A program made the translations under genes and the position numbers. A stretch of DNA of 32,400 bases from Streptomyces albicerus (GTDB taxonomy: Bacteria > Actinomycetota > Actinomycetes > Streptomycetales > Streptomycetaceae), in the NCBI RefSeq assembly GCF_008905045.1, contig NZ_VWMY01000097.1, positions 1 to 32,400 of the forward strand, read 5' to 3'. A model generated the notes under the pieces. That model saw nothing but the letters and a program-made list of their open reading frames with translations, was not told where the DNA came from and ran no database searches. How positions within the stretch are numbered: position 1 is the stretch's first letter; every line of letters begins with the position of its first letter. This document shows, piece by piece, positions 22,913-32,002 of the stretch.

Positions 22913-25020
22913 GCCGGGCAGTCACAACCCCGGCCGGTGGACGCCGGGTTGAGGTGGGGGCGCAGGTCGTCTACGACGGCCGCACCTGGCAGGTGACCGG
23001 CCTGGTCGACTCCGTGGTGCGGCTGGCCGCCGAGGACGGGGCCACCGCCAGCGTGCTGGCCGCCCGTCTGGTGGCCGACCCCGGCTTCGACGTGGTCGGC
23101 GAGGCCATGCCGCCGGTGCCGTCCCAGGCGCTGTTCGAGACGGTGCCGCTCAAGGAGCAGGAGCGGGCGCTGGCCTGGCTGCGGCACATCCGCGAGGTGG
23201 AGAGCGGGCGGGCCGGCGGGCCGGGCGGCAGCGAGGTGGTGCGGCCCGAGTACGACCCGCAGCGGTTCACGCTGGCCGAGCGGGAGCAGGCCAAGGCCCA
23301 GGAACTGGCCGCGCTGGGGTGGACCAAGGTCAGCCGGACCACCGTGCAGCGGATGCGCCTGGTCTACCGCCAGGAGGGTCTGTGGGGGCTGGTCGACAAA
23401 CGCACCCGGCGCACCGCCTCCCCGACCGGGCGCACGGACCAGCGGGTGGTGGCCGCAGTCCTGGAGGCGCTGCGCCAGCGGCGCGGCCGGACCCGGGGCA
23501 CCGTCAAGCAGGTCATCGAGTGCGCCGAGCAGATCCTCGCCGACGCCCACGGCCCCGGCCGGGTGCCCGTCCCGGCCCGCTCGTCGCTGTACCGGCTGGT
23601 GCACACGCTCGCCGACCCGGCGGAGCGGCCGGGCCAGGCGGCGCGCACCGCGCCCGGCCCGGCCCGCTCCCCCGCCCCGGCGCCCGCGCTGCGGCCGGGC
23701 GAGCGCGTCCACATCGCCGCCGCCCGCCTCGGCGTGCAGGCCGTCGGCGATGACGGCCGCCCCCTGGCCGTGGCGGTGACGGCCGCGCTGGACGGCGCCA
23801 CCGGCTGCGTCCTGGCCTGCGTGCTGCACCCCCACGACACCCTCGCCGAACTGCCGGTACTGCTGGCCGAGATGGCCGTCCCCCACCCCCTGCGCACCGG
23901 CTGGCCCACCGCCGTGGAACTCGCCCACACGAGCGTGCCGCCCCCGCGTCTGCTGTCCCTGAAGGCGCGGCTGGAAGCCGCTGCGACGCGGGCGGCGGCT
24001 GTCCCCGAAACTCTCGTCCTCGACCGCACCGCCACCGCCACGCCCGCCTTCCTCACCGTGTGCGAACACCTCGGCATCAGCCTGGAGCACGCCCCGCCGC
24101 GCCGGCCGGGCACCAAACCCGCCGCCGCGCGCACGCTGCACGCCCTCGGCGCCCTGTTCGCACGGCACACCGCGACATCCGCCACCGGATCCGCGGCCTT
24201 CCCCGGCGACGGTGCCCGCACCGGGACGTCCGGGGCGTACGGGAGCGTGCCGCAGCTGCAGGACCTGCTGGACGAATGGATCACCGCCGTCTGGCACCAC
24301 CGGCCCCAGGAGGGCCTGCGGCATCCCGTGCTGCCCAGGGCGGGTCTGACCCCCCACGAGATGTGGGGCGTGCTGCTGGGCACGGCCGGATACGTGCCGC
24401 TGCCGCTGACCGGAGCGGACTTCGCCGAGCTGCTGCCGGTGTGCTGGACGGCCGTCACCGAGCTCGGCATCCGCCTGAACCACCGGATCTACGACCACCC
24501 GTGCCTGGACGAACACCGCGGCCACCCCTCCCCCACCGGCGCCCGCGACGGCAAGTGGGAAATCCACCACCACCCCTACGACCCGCGGCAGATCTTCATC
24601 CGGCTGCCCGACGGGCGGCTGCACGAGGTGCCGTGGATCCACCGCGACCACGCCACCCGGCCGTTCGCCGAGACCGCCCGGCGGCTCACGGGGCAGGCCA
24701 TCGCACGCCGGGACGGCCGCCCCGGGCATGACGTGGATCCACCCGCCGCGCCCGGGCGGCTCCAGCCGGCGGCCGGTGCCGCCCGGGGTCCGGCCGTCGG
24801 GCGTGTGGAAGCGGCGGTCCTGCCCCGGGCTGCGGCCGGACCGGCCACAGCCGACCGCGACGCGGGACGCGTGCCGCAGGCGGGCGCGGCGGCGGTATCG
24901 GTGTGGCCCGGCGGCGACAGCCCCGACGAGGCGGAGGGCGCCGCCGTCCCGGCCCACGAGGGCACGGGTACGGGCGGGTTCGTGGTCTACGACGCCTGGC
25001 AGGAGGCCGAGCAGTGGTGA
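22909..25020 (+). CDS. TnsB-like protein 1, DDE triad lost (pseudo-transposase)
   Basis: 703 residues from GTG 22909, with GGGGAG 11 bases upstream. The domain order equals that of the next gene: N-terminal beta domain (13-60), HTH DNA-binding region (about 120-240), RNase-H-like core, Mu-type beta barrel (about 500-590), linker, C-terminal tail. Alignment by eye with the neighbour shows the first catalytic Asp replaced by Ala270 (RVHIAAARLG against LVQVDTTLLD). The third, Glu, is replaced by Ala407 (KPAAARTL against KGTVERTF). The middle Asp372 remains, but the following GMVF is gone. An HIAGYTGSNVLQRG-type segment is also lost. The frame is fully open and the flanking domains are strongly conserved, so it looks maintained rather than decaying. 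A structural or regulatory role is inferred. Confidence 0.85.
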   Translation: MSRAVTTPAGGRRVEVGAQVVYDGRTWQVTGLVDSVVRLAAEDGATASVLAARLVADPGFDVVGEAMPPVPSQALFETVPLKEQERALAWLRHIREVESGRAGGPGGSEVVRPEYDPQRFTLAEREQAKAQELAALGWTKVSRTTVQRMRLVYRQEGLWGLVDKRTRRTASPTGRTDQRVVAAVLEALRQRRGRTRGTVKQVIECAEQILADAHGPGRVPVPARSSLYRLVHTLADPAERPGQAARTAPGPARSPAPAPALRPGERVHIAAARLGVQAVGDDGRPLAVAVTAALDGATGCVLACVLHPHDTLAELPVLLAEMAVPHPLRTGWPTAVELAHTSVPPPRLLSLKARLEAAATRAAAVPETLVLDRTATATPAFLTVCEHLGISLEHAPPRRPGTKPAAARTLHALGALFARHTATSATGSAAFPGDGARTGTSGAYGSVPQLQDLLDEWITAVWHHRPQEGLRHPVLPRAGLTPHEMWGVLLGTAGYVPLPLTGADFAELLPVCWTAVTELGIRLNHRIYDHPCLDEHRGHPSPTGARDGKWEIHHHPYDPRQIFIRLPDGRLHEVPWIHRDHATRPFAETARRLTGQAIARRDGRPGHDVDPPAAPGRLQPAAGAARGPAVGRVEAAVLPRAAAGPATADRDAGRVPQAGAAAVSVWPGGDSPDEAEGAAVPAHEGTGTGGFVVYDAWQEAEQW

Positions 25021-27194
25021 CAGACCGCCACAGCACGGACGGGACAACGGCGGTCCCGGGCACGGCGGCCGGAAAGCCGGGAGGCCGGCGGGTGGAGGCG
25101 GGGGCGTACGTCACGTTCGAGGGCCGCAGCTGGCAGGTGGCCGCCGTCGTCTCCTCCACCGTCCGCCTCGTCGACGCGCACGGCGAGACGGCCTCGGTGC
25201 TCTCGTCGTTCCTGTTCGCCGACCCCGCCTTCACGGTGGCGGGCATGCCGGCGGCGGGCGTGCCGCTGTGGGGGCTGTTCGACTCCGTGCCGGAACGGGA
25301 GCGGGAGCGGGCCCTGGCCTGGCAGCGGCACATCCGCGAGGTGGAGACCGGGCTGAGCGGCGAGCCCGGCGGCAGCGATGTGCCCCGGCCCGCCTACGAC
25401 CCGGCGCGGCATTCGCTGGCCGAGCGGGAGCAGGCCAAGGCCGACGAGCTGGCCGCGCTGGGCTGGCCGCAGGTCAGCCGGGCCACCGTGCGCCGCATGC
25501 GCGCCCGTTACCGCTCCCGGGGGCTGATGGGACTGGTGCCGCAGCGCAAGCCGTCCCGTGCGACGGGGCGGGCGGATGAGCGGGTGACGGCCGCCGTGCT
25601 GGAGGCGCTGCGCCGCCAGCGCGGCCGCTCCACCGGCACCCTGAAGGGACTGCGCCTGCTGACCGGGCAGATCCTCACCGACACCCACGGCACGGGCACG
25701 GTCGCGCTGCCGCCGCCCTCCACGTTCAACCGGCTCGTGCGCACCCTCGCCGACCCGCTGGAGCATCCCGGGCGCCCGGCCCGCACCGCCACCACCGCCC
25801 CCATGCGGCCGTTCACGCCGACGGTGGCGCTGCGGCCGGGCGAGCTGGTCCAGGTCGACACCACCCTCCTGGACGTGCTGGCCATCGGCGACGACGGGCG
25901 GCCGGTGCGCCCGGAGCTGACCATCGCCGTGGATGTGGCCACCCGTTCCGTGCTGGCCGCCGTGCTGCGCGAGGAAGGCACCAAAGCGGTCGACGCGGCC
26001 CTGCTGCTGGCGGAGATGGCCGTCCCCCACCCCGCCCGCACCACCTGGCCCAGCGCGCTGCGCCTGTCCCACGCCGCCGTCCCCTACCAGCGGCTGCTGG
26101 CCCTGGACGCACGCCTTGAACAGGCGGCGGCGCGGCCGGTGGTGGTGCCCGAGACGATCGTCATCGACCGCGGGATGGTGTTCGTCTCCGGGGCCTTCCT
26201 CGCCGCCTGCGAGAGCCTGGGGGTCAGTGTGCAGCCCGCACCGCCCCGCCACCCGGCCGCCAAGGGCACCGTCGAGCGGACCTTCGGCGCCGTGAACACC
26301 CTGTTCCTGCAGCACATCGCGGGCTACACCGGCTCCAACGTCCTTCAGCGCGGCGAGCAGGCGGCGGCCGAAACCCGCTTCACCGTGGCCCAGTTGCAGG
26401 ACCTGCTGGACGAATGGATCACCGCCTGCTGGCAGCACCGCCCCCACGAGGGCCTGCGCCATCCGGTGCTGCCCAAGACGGCGCTGACGCCGAACGAGAT
26501 GTGGGGTGCGCTGCTGGGGTCGGCCGGGTACGTGCCGCTGCCCCTGACCGGAGCGGACTACCTGGAGCTGCTGCCGGTGCGCTGGCATCCCGTCACCGGC
26601 CGCGGCATCCGCATCAACTACCGCACCTACGACCACGCCTGTCTCAACGAGCACCGCGGCCGCCCCTCCCCCACCGGCGCCCGCGACGGCAAGTGGGAGG
26701 TCCACCTCAACCCGCACGACGTGCGCCAGATCTTCATCCGGCTGCCCGACGGCCGCCTGCACGAGGTGCCGTGGATCCACCGCGACCATGTCCACGCACC
26801 GTTCAACGAGACCACCTGGCACGAGGTCCAAAGCGTCCTCGACCGGCGTGCCGACCGCGAGACACACGAGGCCGACCTCGCCGACGCCCTCGACCAGCTG
26901 CTGCGCCGCACCCGGCCCGCCCCCGCCCGGACCGGACCCGCAGGAGCAGGAGCGGGAGCAGGAGCAGGAGCAGCCCACGATGCGCTGCCGGCCGCCGGGA
27001 CCGTCCCGGCAGCGGACAGCGCCGTGACGGTCCCGGCGCCGTGGGACGAGCACGGCAGCCTCGACGGCATCGAAGCCGTCACCGGCCCCGACGGCGGCCC
27101 CGGCCCGGACGACGACGGACCGTACGGCGAAGGCGCCCTGCCCCGGGACGGGTTCGCGCTGTATGACGCATATGAGGAAGCGGAGCACTGGTGA
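25017..27194 (+). CDS. TnsB-like DDE transposase 2, intact triad
   Basis: 725 residues from a GTG overlapping the previous stop, with AGGAGG 10 bases upstream. The DDE triad is complete: D281 (LVQVDTTLLD), D384 (IVIDRGMVF) and E420 (KGTVERTF). The N-terminal domain and HTH region precede it. A Mu-transposase C-terminal-type barrel follows (GIRINYRTYDHACLNEHRG, KWEVHLNPHDVRQIFIRL). After an Ala/Gly-rich linker the protein ends in FALYDAYEEAEHW. In Tn7-like systems TnsB binds the ends, joins the 3' ends to target and contacts TnsC through its extreme C-terminus. This is the only gene in the module that appears able to do the chemistry. It is closely related to the upstream gene, so the pair arose by tandem duplication. 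Confidence 0.9.
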   Translation: MTDRHSTDGTTAVPGTAAGKPGGRRVEAGAYVTFEGRSWQVAAVVSSTVRLVDAHGETASVLSSFLFADPAFTVAGMPAAGVPLWGLFDSVPERERERALAWQRHIREVETGLSGEPGGSDVPRPAYDPARHSLAEREQAKADELAALGWPQVSRATVRRMRARYRSRGLMGLVPQRKPSRATGRADERVTAAVLEALRRQRGRSTGTLKGLRLLTGQILTDTHGTGTVALPPPSTFNRLVRTLADPLEHPGRPARTATTAPMRPFTPTVALRPGELVQVDTTLLDVLAIGDDGRPVRPELTIAVDVATRSVLAAVLREEGTKAVDAALLLAEMAVPHPARTTWPSALRLSHAAVPYQRLLALDARLEQAAARPVVVPETIVIDRGMVFVSGAFLAACESLGVSVQPAPPRHPAAKGTVERTFGAVNTLFLQHIAGYTGSNVLQRGEQAAAETRFTVAQLQDLLDEWITACWQHRPHEGLRHPVLPKTALTPNEMWGALLGSAGYVPLPLTGADYLELLPVRWHPVTGRGIRINYRTYDHACLNEHRGRPSPTGARDGKWEVHLNPHDVRQIFIRLPDGRLHEVPWIHRDHVHAPFNETTWHEVQSVLDRRADRETHEADLADALDQLLRRTRPAPARTGPAGAGAGAGAGAAHDALPAAGTVPAADSAVTVPAPWDEHGSLDGIEAVTGPDGGPGPDDDGPYGEGALPRDGFALYDAYEEAEHW

Positions 27195-28222
27195 ACAGCC
27201 CCGATGCCACTCATCCGTCCGGGGCAGCCGCCCCGGCCGTCACCACGTTCGACGGCTTCGCCCGCTTCGCCCACGCGTCCCCGCCCACACCGCCCCGGCC
27301 CGGCGACGCGCCGCGCAGCATGGAGCAACGCCTCGCCTACCACTCGCAGTTCGTCACCGTGCGCACCCCGGCCATCGAGACCCTCTCGCGCAGCGTGCGC
27401 ACCCTGATGATCCTCGGCCGCCACCAGAGCGTCACCGCCCGCCCGTCCCTGATCCTCACCGGGCCCGCCACCACCGGGAAAACGACCGCGCTGCTCCAGG
27501 TCGGCCGTACCTGCCACCTCGCTCACACCCGCCGCGCCCCCGCAGGCGATACCAGCGTGCCCGTCGCCTACGTGCTGGTGCCGCCCGCCGCCACCGCCAA
27601 GAGCCTGGCCGGCGAGTTCGCCCGCTACCTCGGCATCCCCACAACCGCCCGCATGACCCAGGCCCAGATCACCACCGCGGTCTGCCACACCTACACCGCC
27701 GCCGGCGTGAAACTGGTCCTGCTGGACGAGATCCACCGGCTCAACCCGCGCACGACCAGCGGCGCCGAAGCCGCCGACTGGCTCAAAGACGTCACCGAAC
27801 GCGTACCGGCGACCTTCGTCTACGCCGGGATCGACGTCACCTCCACCGCACTGTTCAGCGGGGTCCGCGGGGCCCAGCTCGCCGGGCGCGCCTCCCTCAT
27901 CGACTGCACGGCCCTGCCCGCCCGCCACGGCACAAAGGAACCCTTCCGCGACCTCATCGCCGCCCTGGAGCAGGCCCTCGACCTGCACGCCCACCGCCCC
28001 GGCAGCCTGCCCCGCCTCACCCCCTACCTCCACGAACGCACCGCCGGACGCATCGGCAGCCTCGCCCGCCTCATCCGCCAGGCCGCCATCGAAGCCCTCC
28101 TGACCGGCCACGAACGCATCACCAAAACATCCCTGGAAGCGGTACGCCTGGACCACCTCGCCGAAGAGCACTACCGCCCCCGCGCCCCCCAAAGGCGCCG
28201 CGCCCGCCCGCACACCACATGA
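27191..28222 (+). CDS. TnsC-like AAA+ ATPase
   Basis: 343 residues from a GTG overlapping the previous stop (GTGA). Walker A is GPATTGKT at 91-98 and Walker B is LVLLDE at 175-180 followed by IHRL. The later segment VRGAQLAGRASLIDC supplies the usual sensor or arginine-finger positions. The helical C-terminus (LTPYLHERTAGRIGSLARLIRQAAIEAL) is the standard AAA+ lid seen in TnsC/TniB. TnsC links target selectors (TniQ) to the transposase. Its position between the two transposase genes and the second TniQ gene fits the tnsABC-tniQ order. Confidence 0.9.
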   Translation: MNSPDATHPSGAAAPAVTTFDGFARFAHASPPTPPRPGDAPRSMEQRLAYHSQFVTVRTPAIETLSRSVRTLMILGRHQSVTARPSLILTGPATTGKTTALLQVGRTCHLAHTRRAPAGDTSVPVAYVLVPPAATAKSLAGEFARYLGIPTTARMTQAQITTAVCHTYTAAGVKLVLLDEIHRLNPRTTSGAEAADWLKDVTERVPATFVYAGIDVTSTALFSGVRGAQLAGRASLIDCTALPARHGTKEPFRDLIAALEQALDLHAHRPGSLPRLTPYLHERTAGRIGSLARLIRQAAIEALLTGHERITKTSLEAVRLDHLAEEHYRPRAPQRRRARPHTT

Positions 28223-29151
28223 CGGCTTCCACCAGTCCCGCCGGCACCGTCCACCCAGCGGTTTCCGGCCCGGCGTCACCGCCCGCGACCGGCGCGCTGC
28301 GCGTGCGGCCACTGCCCGCCGAGGCCACCGCGTCCTACCTCGCCCGCCTTGCCCACGCCTACCGCCTCACCCTGCCCCACCTGCTCGACGGCCTGGACGT
28401 CCACCTCGCCCCCGGCCCCGAAAAGGCCGCGCCCGCCGCCGAGCTCCACCTCAACCCCACAGCCCAGCAGCGCCTTTGCGTCTTCACCCACATCCCCCGC
28501 CCGCACCTGGCCCGCGCGCTGCCCCGCCTCACCCAGCCCGGCCCTCTCCACACCACCGGTCCCGGCCCGCCCACCGCACACTGGCAGCCCCTCGTGCCAG
28601 CCGTTCAGCCCCTACGGGTGTGCACCGCCTGCGTGAGCCACCGCAGCCGCGGCACCCACACCACAGCCTGGGCCTACCCCCCGAGCGCGCCCCGCCTCAC
28701 GATCTGCACCCACCACCAGCAGACCGGCAGCGACCCCCGGCACACCGCCCCGCTCGACATCCGCCCCCTGCCCGAACTCACCCACACCCACCAGCAGCAG
28801 GCCCGCACCACCATCCCCGCCACCGAGCTCACCTGGGCCACCACCATCACCACCCGCTGGTACGACCACCACCAGCACCTCGCCCAGCGCTGGCACACCC
28901 GCCTGGCCCGGCTCACCACCGCCAACCCTCACACCCACCACCCCACGGCATCCCCCGCCCTCACCTGCCGCAGCCTGGTCACCTACCCCGAAACCCTCAC
29001 CCTCGCCCGCGCCCTCACCCGCATCCCACCCCACGGCCTGGCCCGCACCGACCACACCGCCTTCCTCCACCACCTCGCCACCCGACTCGAACTACCCCGC
29101 CTCGCCCCCGCCACCCACGACCCCCTCTTCACCCGCCTCAACACCCGCTGA
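28219..29151 (+). CDS. TniQ-like transposition target-selection protein 2
   Basis: 310 residues from an ATG overlapping the previous stop (ATGA). The N-terminal LRVRPLPAEATASYLARLAHAYRL is the TniQ signature. A CxxC...CxxH zinc site lies at C135, C138, C163 and H166. The protein is unusually rich in His and Thr (THTHQQQ, WYDHHQHLAQRWHTR, NPHTHHPT), reflecting an extremely C-rich coding strand. It is the last gene of the coupled transposition operon; it lacks the long C-terminal region of the first TniQ-like protein. Confidence 0.8.
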   Translation: MTASTSPAGTVHPAVSGPASPPATGALRVRPLPAEATASYLARLAHAYRLTLPHLLDGLDVHLAPGPEKAAPAAELHLNPTAQQRLCVFTHIPRPHLARALPRLTQPGPLHTTGPGPPTAHWQPLVPAVQPLRVCTACVSHRSRGTHTTAWAYPPSAPRLTICTHHQQTGSDPRHTAPLDIRPLPELTHTHQQQARTTIPATELTWATTITTRWYDHHQHLAQRWHTRLARLTTANPHTHHPTASPALTCRSLVTYPETLTLARALTRIPPHGLARTDHTAFLHHLATRLELPRLAPATHDPLFTRLNTR

Positions 29152-29381
29152 AATCCAAGCCAGCCAACCACCCGCCCCAGACCCCCAGTTGCCTCACCAC
29201 GCCCCAACTACCCTGCGCAAAAATCGGCACCACACTCAGTCCACTGCGCAGCACAAACAACCAGCTCAGCCCACGCACCACCCGCCGCCGACGCCTCAGC
29301 CGCCCGTGAGCCTCCCCCACGGAACCGGCATACCGCCCAGAACAACTGAGCAACAGCAGGTCACAATCAAGATCAATAAGC
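29152..29381. other. Non-coding C-rich stretch, possible right end of the transposition module
   Basis: It follows the last module gene and ends where a helicase-associated fragment begins. CTG(C/A)GCA occurs three times (29213-29219, 29244-29250, 29346-29352), which could be part of transposase-binding repeats. Read from right to left, TGTGACCTGCTG begins at 29365, matching the TGT...ACA type of Tn7-like termini. No matching left end was found, so the boundary is provisional. Confidence 0.3.
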
Positions 29382-29903
29382 AAGCGCGACAGCTACGCCA
29401 CAGAGCTGTCGACAAGCCGTCAGGAGGCTCTGGCAGAGATTGATCCCGGGTGGTCCCCCGTGTGGGAAATCGGATGGCAGCGCAACTACCGGCTCGCCCT
29501 CGCACACGTGAAGGCCGGAGGCAGTCTGCCCACCGGGCCCGGAGCGGTCATCGTCCAGGGCGAAGACCTCGGGGCGTGGATCGCCGGGCAGCGGGTCGGG
29601 TGGGACAAGCTGATGCCCGCGCAGCAGTACCTGCTGGAGACACTCGGCATCGACCCCGCCGCGGAAGGCGAGACGCTCGGGCCGGTACGGCGGTCACAGG
29701 ACGAACGGTGGAACACCAACCTCGCAGCGGCCCGCCAGTTCCACGCACGCGAAGGCCACCTGCGCCCCGCACGCAAGCACCTGGAGACGGTGGACGGTGA
29801 GGCAATCAAACTCGGAGCGTTCCTCGACAACACCCGGCGTCGGGCCGCCAAGTTGAGCCTCGAGCGCCGGGCGGAACTCGATGCCCTCGGCATGCGCTGG
29901 TAG
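29382..29903 (+). pseudogene. Fragment of a helicase-associated-repeat protein
   Basis: The frame is open upstream of a GTG at 29460 through codons reading SYATELSTSRQEALAEIDPGW, which continues the repeat consensus, and the homology fades near 29382. The visible part holds two repeats (PVWEIGWQRNYRLALAHVKAGG; LAAARQFHAREGHLRPARKHLE). It lacks the ATPase part, so it is the C-terminal end of a helicase cut at its 5' side. It is distinct from the copy at 403-1236 and faces the opposite way. A short protein from 29460 (147 residues) might still be made, but no ribosome-binding site is evident. Confidence 0.65.
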
Positions 29904-30173
29904 GGACTGCAGGAGCCTGGCCCGGGGTGGGGGCCCTACCCGAACGCAGTCGGTACGGACCCGCGCGTGCTTGACGACAGGGTGGCGTTGGCGGTCAAGC
30001 TTTTGAGGTACACATCATCGAAGGCACTCTGCAGACCACCCTGAACAAGTGCTAAAGCGGCCCGGCAGCACCAGGGCGGCCCGAGGGTAGGACGCCGCCG
30101 CGAACTGATCACTTCTGGCGCACCGCCGTGACCGGCCCTTTCTCGCAGGCTTGAGTGTGCGGCTCGCCTGGTT
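29904..30173. other. Intergenic region
   Basis: It holds the 3' ends of the helicase fragment and of the leftward methyltransferase. I see no gene, RNA or clear terminator. Confidence 0.35.
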
Positions 30174-30914
30174 CTACAGGTCGGCGACGAGCAGCCGGTA
30201 GCCGGCATCGAGGGCTTCGCAGTCGAGCAGGTCGGCATGGCGTTGGTGCCACCGGCCGGAGGACAGGTCGTCTGACAGCCGGGCCAGGCCCGGCTGGATG
30301 ACTTCGTCGCTGGTCTGGGCGAACAGCGAGATACCGGCCCGCACTTCCGGGTCGAGGTATGCCTCGGGTCGGCGCCAGAAGGCGGCGAGGAATCCGTCGG
30401 TGCAGTCGTGCGGGATGGGGACGGTTTCGATGCGGGCGCCTCCCAGCAGCCTGGCCAAACGGTCGACCGCGACGGCTCGTGTGTTGTCGAACGCGGCTGC
30501 TTCGGGCAGGTACTCCTCCAGCAGCCAGAACCTGTGGTTGATGTCGGGGTCGAAGGTGAGGACGACGATCCGCTGCCGGGCGATGCGGAGGAGTTCGCCG
30601 ATGCCGGCTTCCAGGTCATTCCAGTGGTGCACGGTCAGGAGGGCCATCGCCGCATCGGCCGAGTCGTCGGCCACAGGGATCGACTCAGCGGAGGCTTCCA
30701 GGGCCGGTGTGGATCCGGCTGGGCGCTGGGCGATCATCACTGAGCTGGGTTCAACAGCCAGCACCGTGTGTGACGGCTCGTAGGAGCCGGTGCCGGCTCC
30801 TACGTTGATCACAGTGGCGGCACCACCGAGGGCTTCATGGATCCTGGCGGCGATTCGGGGGTCCGGTCGCCGAGTGTCAGCGTAGGTCGCACCGATGCTG
30901 TTGTAAGTCGCCAC
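30174..30914 (-). CDS. Class I SAM-dependent methyltransferase
   Basis: 246 residues from a GTG (MATYNSIGATYADTRRPDPR). Motif I is VINVGAGTGSYEP at about 35-47, the SAM-binding loop. The acidic residue after the second strand is in VLAVEPSSVM, and the motif around SIPVADDSADAAMALLTVHHW matches a Methyltransf_11-type fold. Substrate unknown. It diverges from the dehydrogenase gene across 288 bases, which may be a shared promoter region. Confidence 0.85.
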   Translation of the reverse strand: MATYNSIGATYADTRRPDPRIAARIHEALGGAATVINVGAGTGSYEPSHTVLAVEPSSVMIAQRPAGSTPALEASAESIPVADDSADAAMALLTVHHWNDLEAGIGELLRIARQRIVVLTFDPDINHRFWLLEEYLPEAAAFDNTRAVAVDRLARLLGGARIETVPIPHDCTDGFLAAFWRRPEAYLDPEVRAGISLFAQTSDEVIQPGLARLSDDLSSGRWHQRHADLLDCEALDAGYRLLVADL

Positions 30915-31202
30915 ACCGCACAGTATGCGCTTCCCGCTGACACCGGGAAGAGCTCGCAGCGTTGTCAGTTCTCATCGACATTTTCGAGCTGTCTGATCGC
31001 CAACTGCTACCCGAAACCGTCGACAAACGTTGCCCGCTTCCACTGACGAACCCACGGCCGCCGCCCCGCAGGAGCACCCTGCCGATTTCTTACCTGATCC
31101 GCTTGCTTGGAGCGCATTCCAAGGCCATAGCGTTGAGGCAGCTGAACCGAACACCCGACGCGTCGACGCATCATCCCGCACGACCAACGAGAAAGGCGGC
31201 AA

Positions 31203-31997
31203 GTGGTAGACAAGCAATTCACAACGCATGCAGAACTTTTCGATCTGTCTGGAAAGCGCGCGCTCGTCACCGGTGGCAGCAGAGGCATCGGGATGATGAT
31301 CGCGCGTGGCCTTCTCCAGGCGGGCGTCCGCGTGGTCATCAGCTCACGCAACGCAGAAGCGTGCGCTCAGGCGCAGGAACAGCTGTCCAAATTCGGTGAG
31401 GTGCGGGCCATCCCCGCCGACCTGTCCCGCCACGACGAGTGTCGGCGACTGTCCGACCTCGTCACCGCCGACTCGGAGCGTCTCGACATCCTCGTCAACA
31501 ACGCGGGCGCCATGTGGGACGAGCCGCTGGCGACGTTCCCAGACGCGGCCTGGGACACGGTCGTCGACCTCAACCTGAAGTCGCCGTTCTGGCTAGTCCA
31601 GGCGCTGCTGCCCGCACTTCGCAGGGCGGGCACCGCCGACGATCCCGCGCGGATCATCAACATCGGCAGCATCGCCGCCATCCACATCCCCCAGCGGCCC
31701 AACTACTCGTACTCCAGCAGCAAGGCCGCACTGCATCAACTCACCAGAGTGCTCGCCAAGGAACTAGGACCGCAGCACGTCACCGTGAACGCCGTGGCGC
31801 CGGGACCGTTCCCGTCGACGATGATGGCTGCAACCCTCGATGAGTTCGGCGAGGCGATCGCGGCGTCGGCCCCACTACGCCGGATCGGCCGCGACGACGA
31901 CATGGCGGGTGTCGCCGTGTTCCTCGCCAGCCGGGCAGGCGCATACCTAACGGGCGCCGTGATCCCCGTCGACGGCGGCATCGCCACAACCGCGTAG
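31203..31997 (+). CDS. Short-chain dehydrogenase/reductase
   Basis: 264 residues from a GTG with GAAAGG 8 bases upstream. The NAD(P)-binding TGGSRGIG is near residues 23-30, NNAG follows at about 98-101, and the catalytic Ser and YxxxK appear in NIGSIAAIH and YSYSSSKAALHQL. The Arg after the second strand (SSRNAEA) favours NADP. The C-terminal TGAVIPVDGG is standard for this family. Many relatives are annotated as 3-oxoacyl-ACP reductases or RhlG-like enzymes; the exact substrate is not visible. Confidence 0.9.
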   Translation: MVDKQFTTHAELFDLSGKRALVTGGSRGIGMMIARGLLQAGVRVVISSRNAEACAQAQEQLSKFGEVRAIPADLSRHDECRRLSDLVTADSERLDILVNNAGAMWDEPLATFPDAAWDTVVDLNLKSPFWLVQALLPALRRAGTADDPARIINIGSIAAIHIPQRPNYSYSSSKAALHQLTRVLAKELGPQHVTVNAVAPGPFPSTMMAATLDEFGEAIAASAPLRRIGRDDDMAGVAVFLASRAGAYLTGAVIPVDGGIATTA

Positions 31998-32002
31998 GCC
32001 GC

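Noticed and set aside
22789..27188. Two long leftward frames opposite the transposase genes
   Set aside because: Both are Gly/Val/Arg-rich antisense translations. The rightward frames carry recognisable transposase domains and coupled starts.
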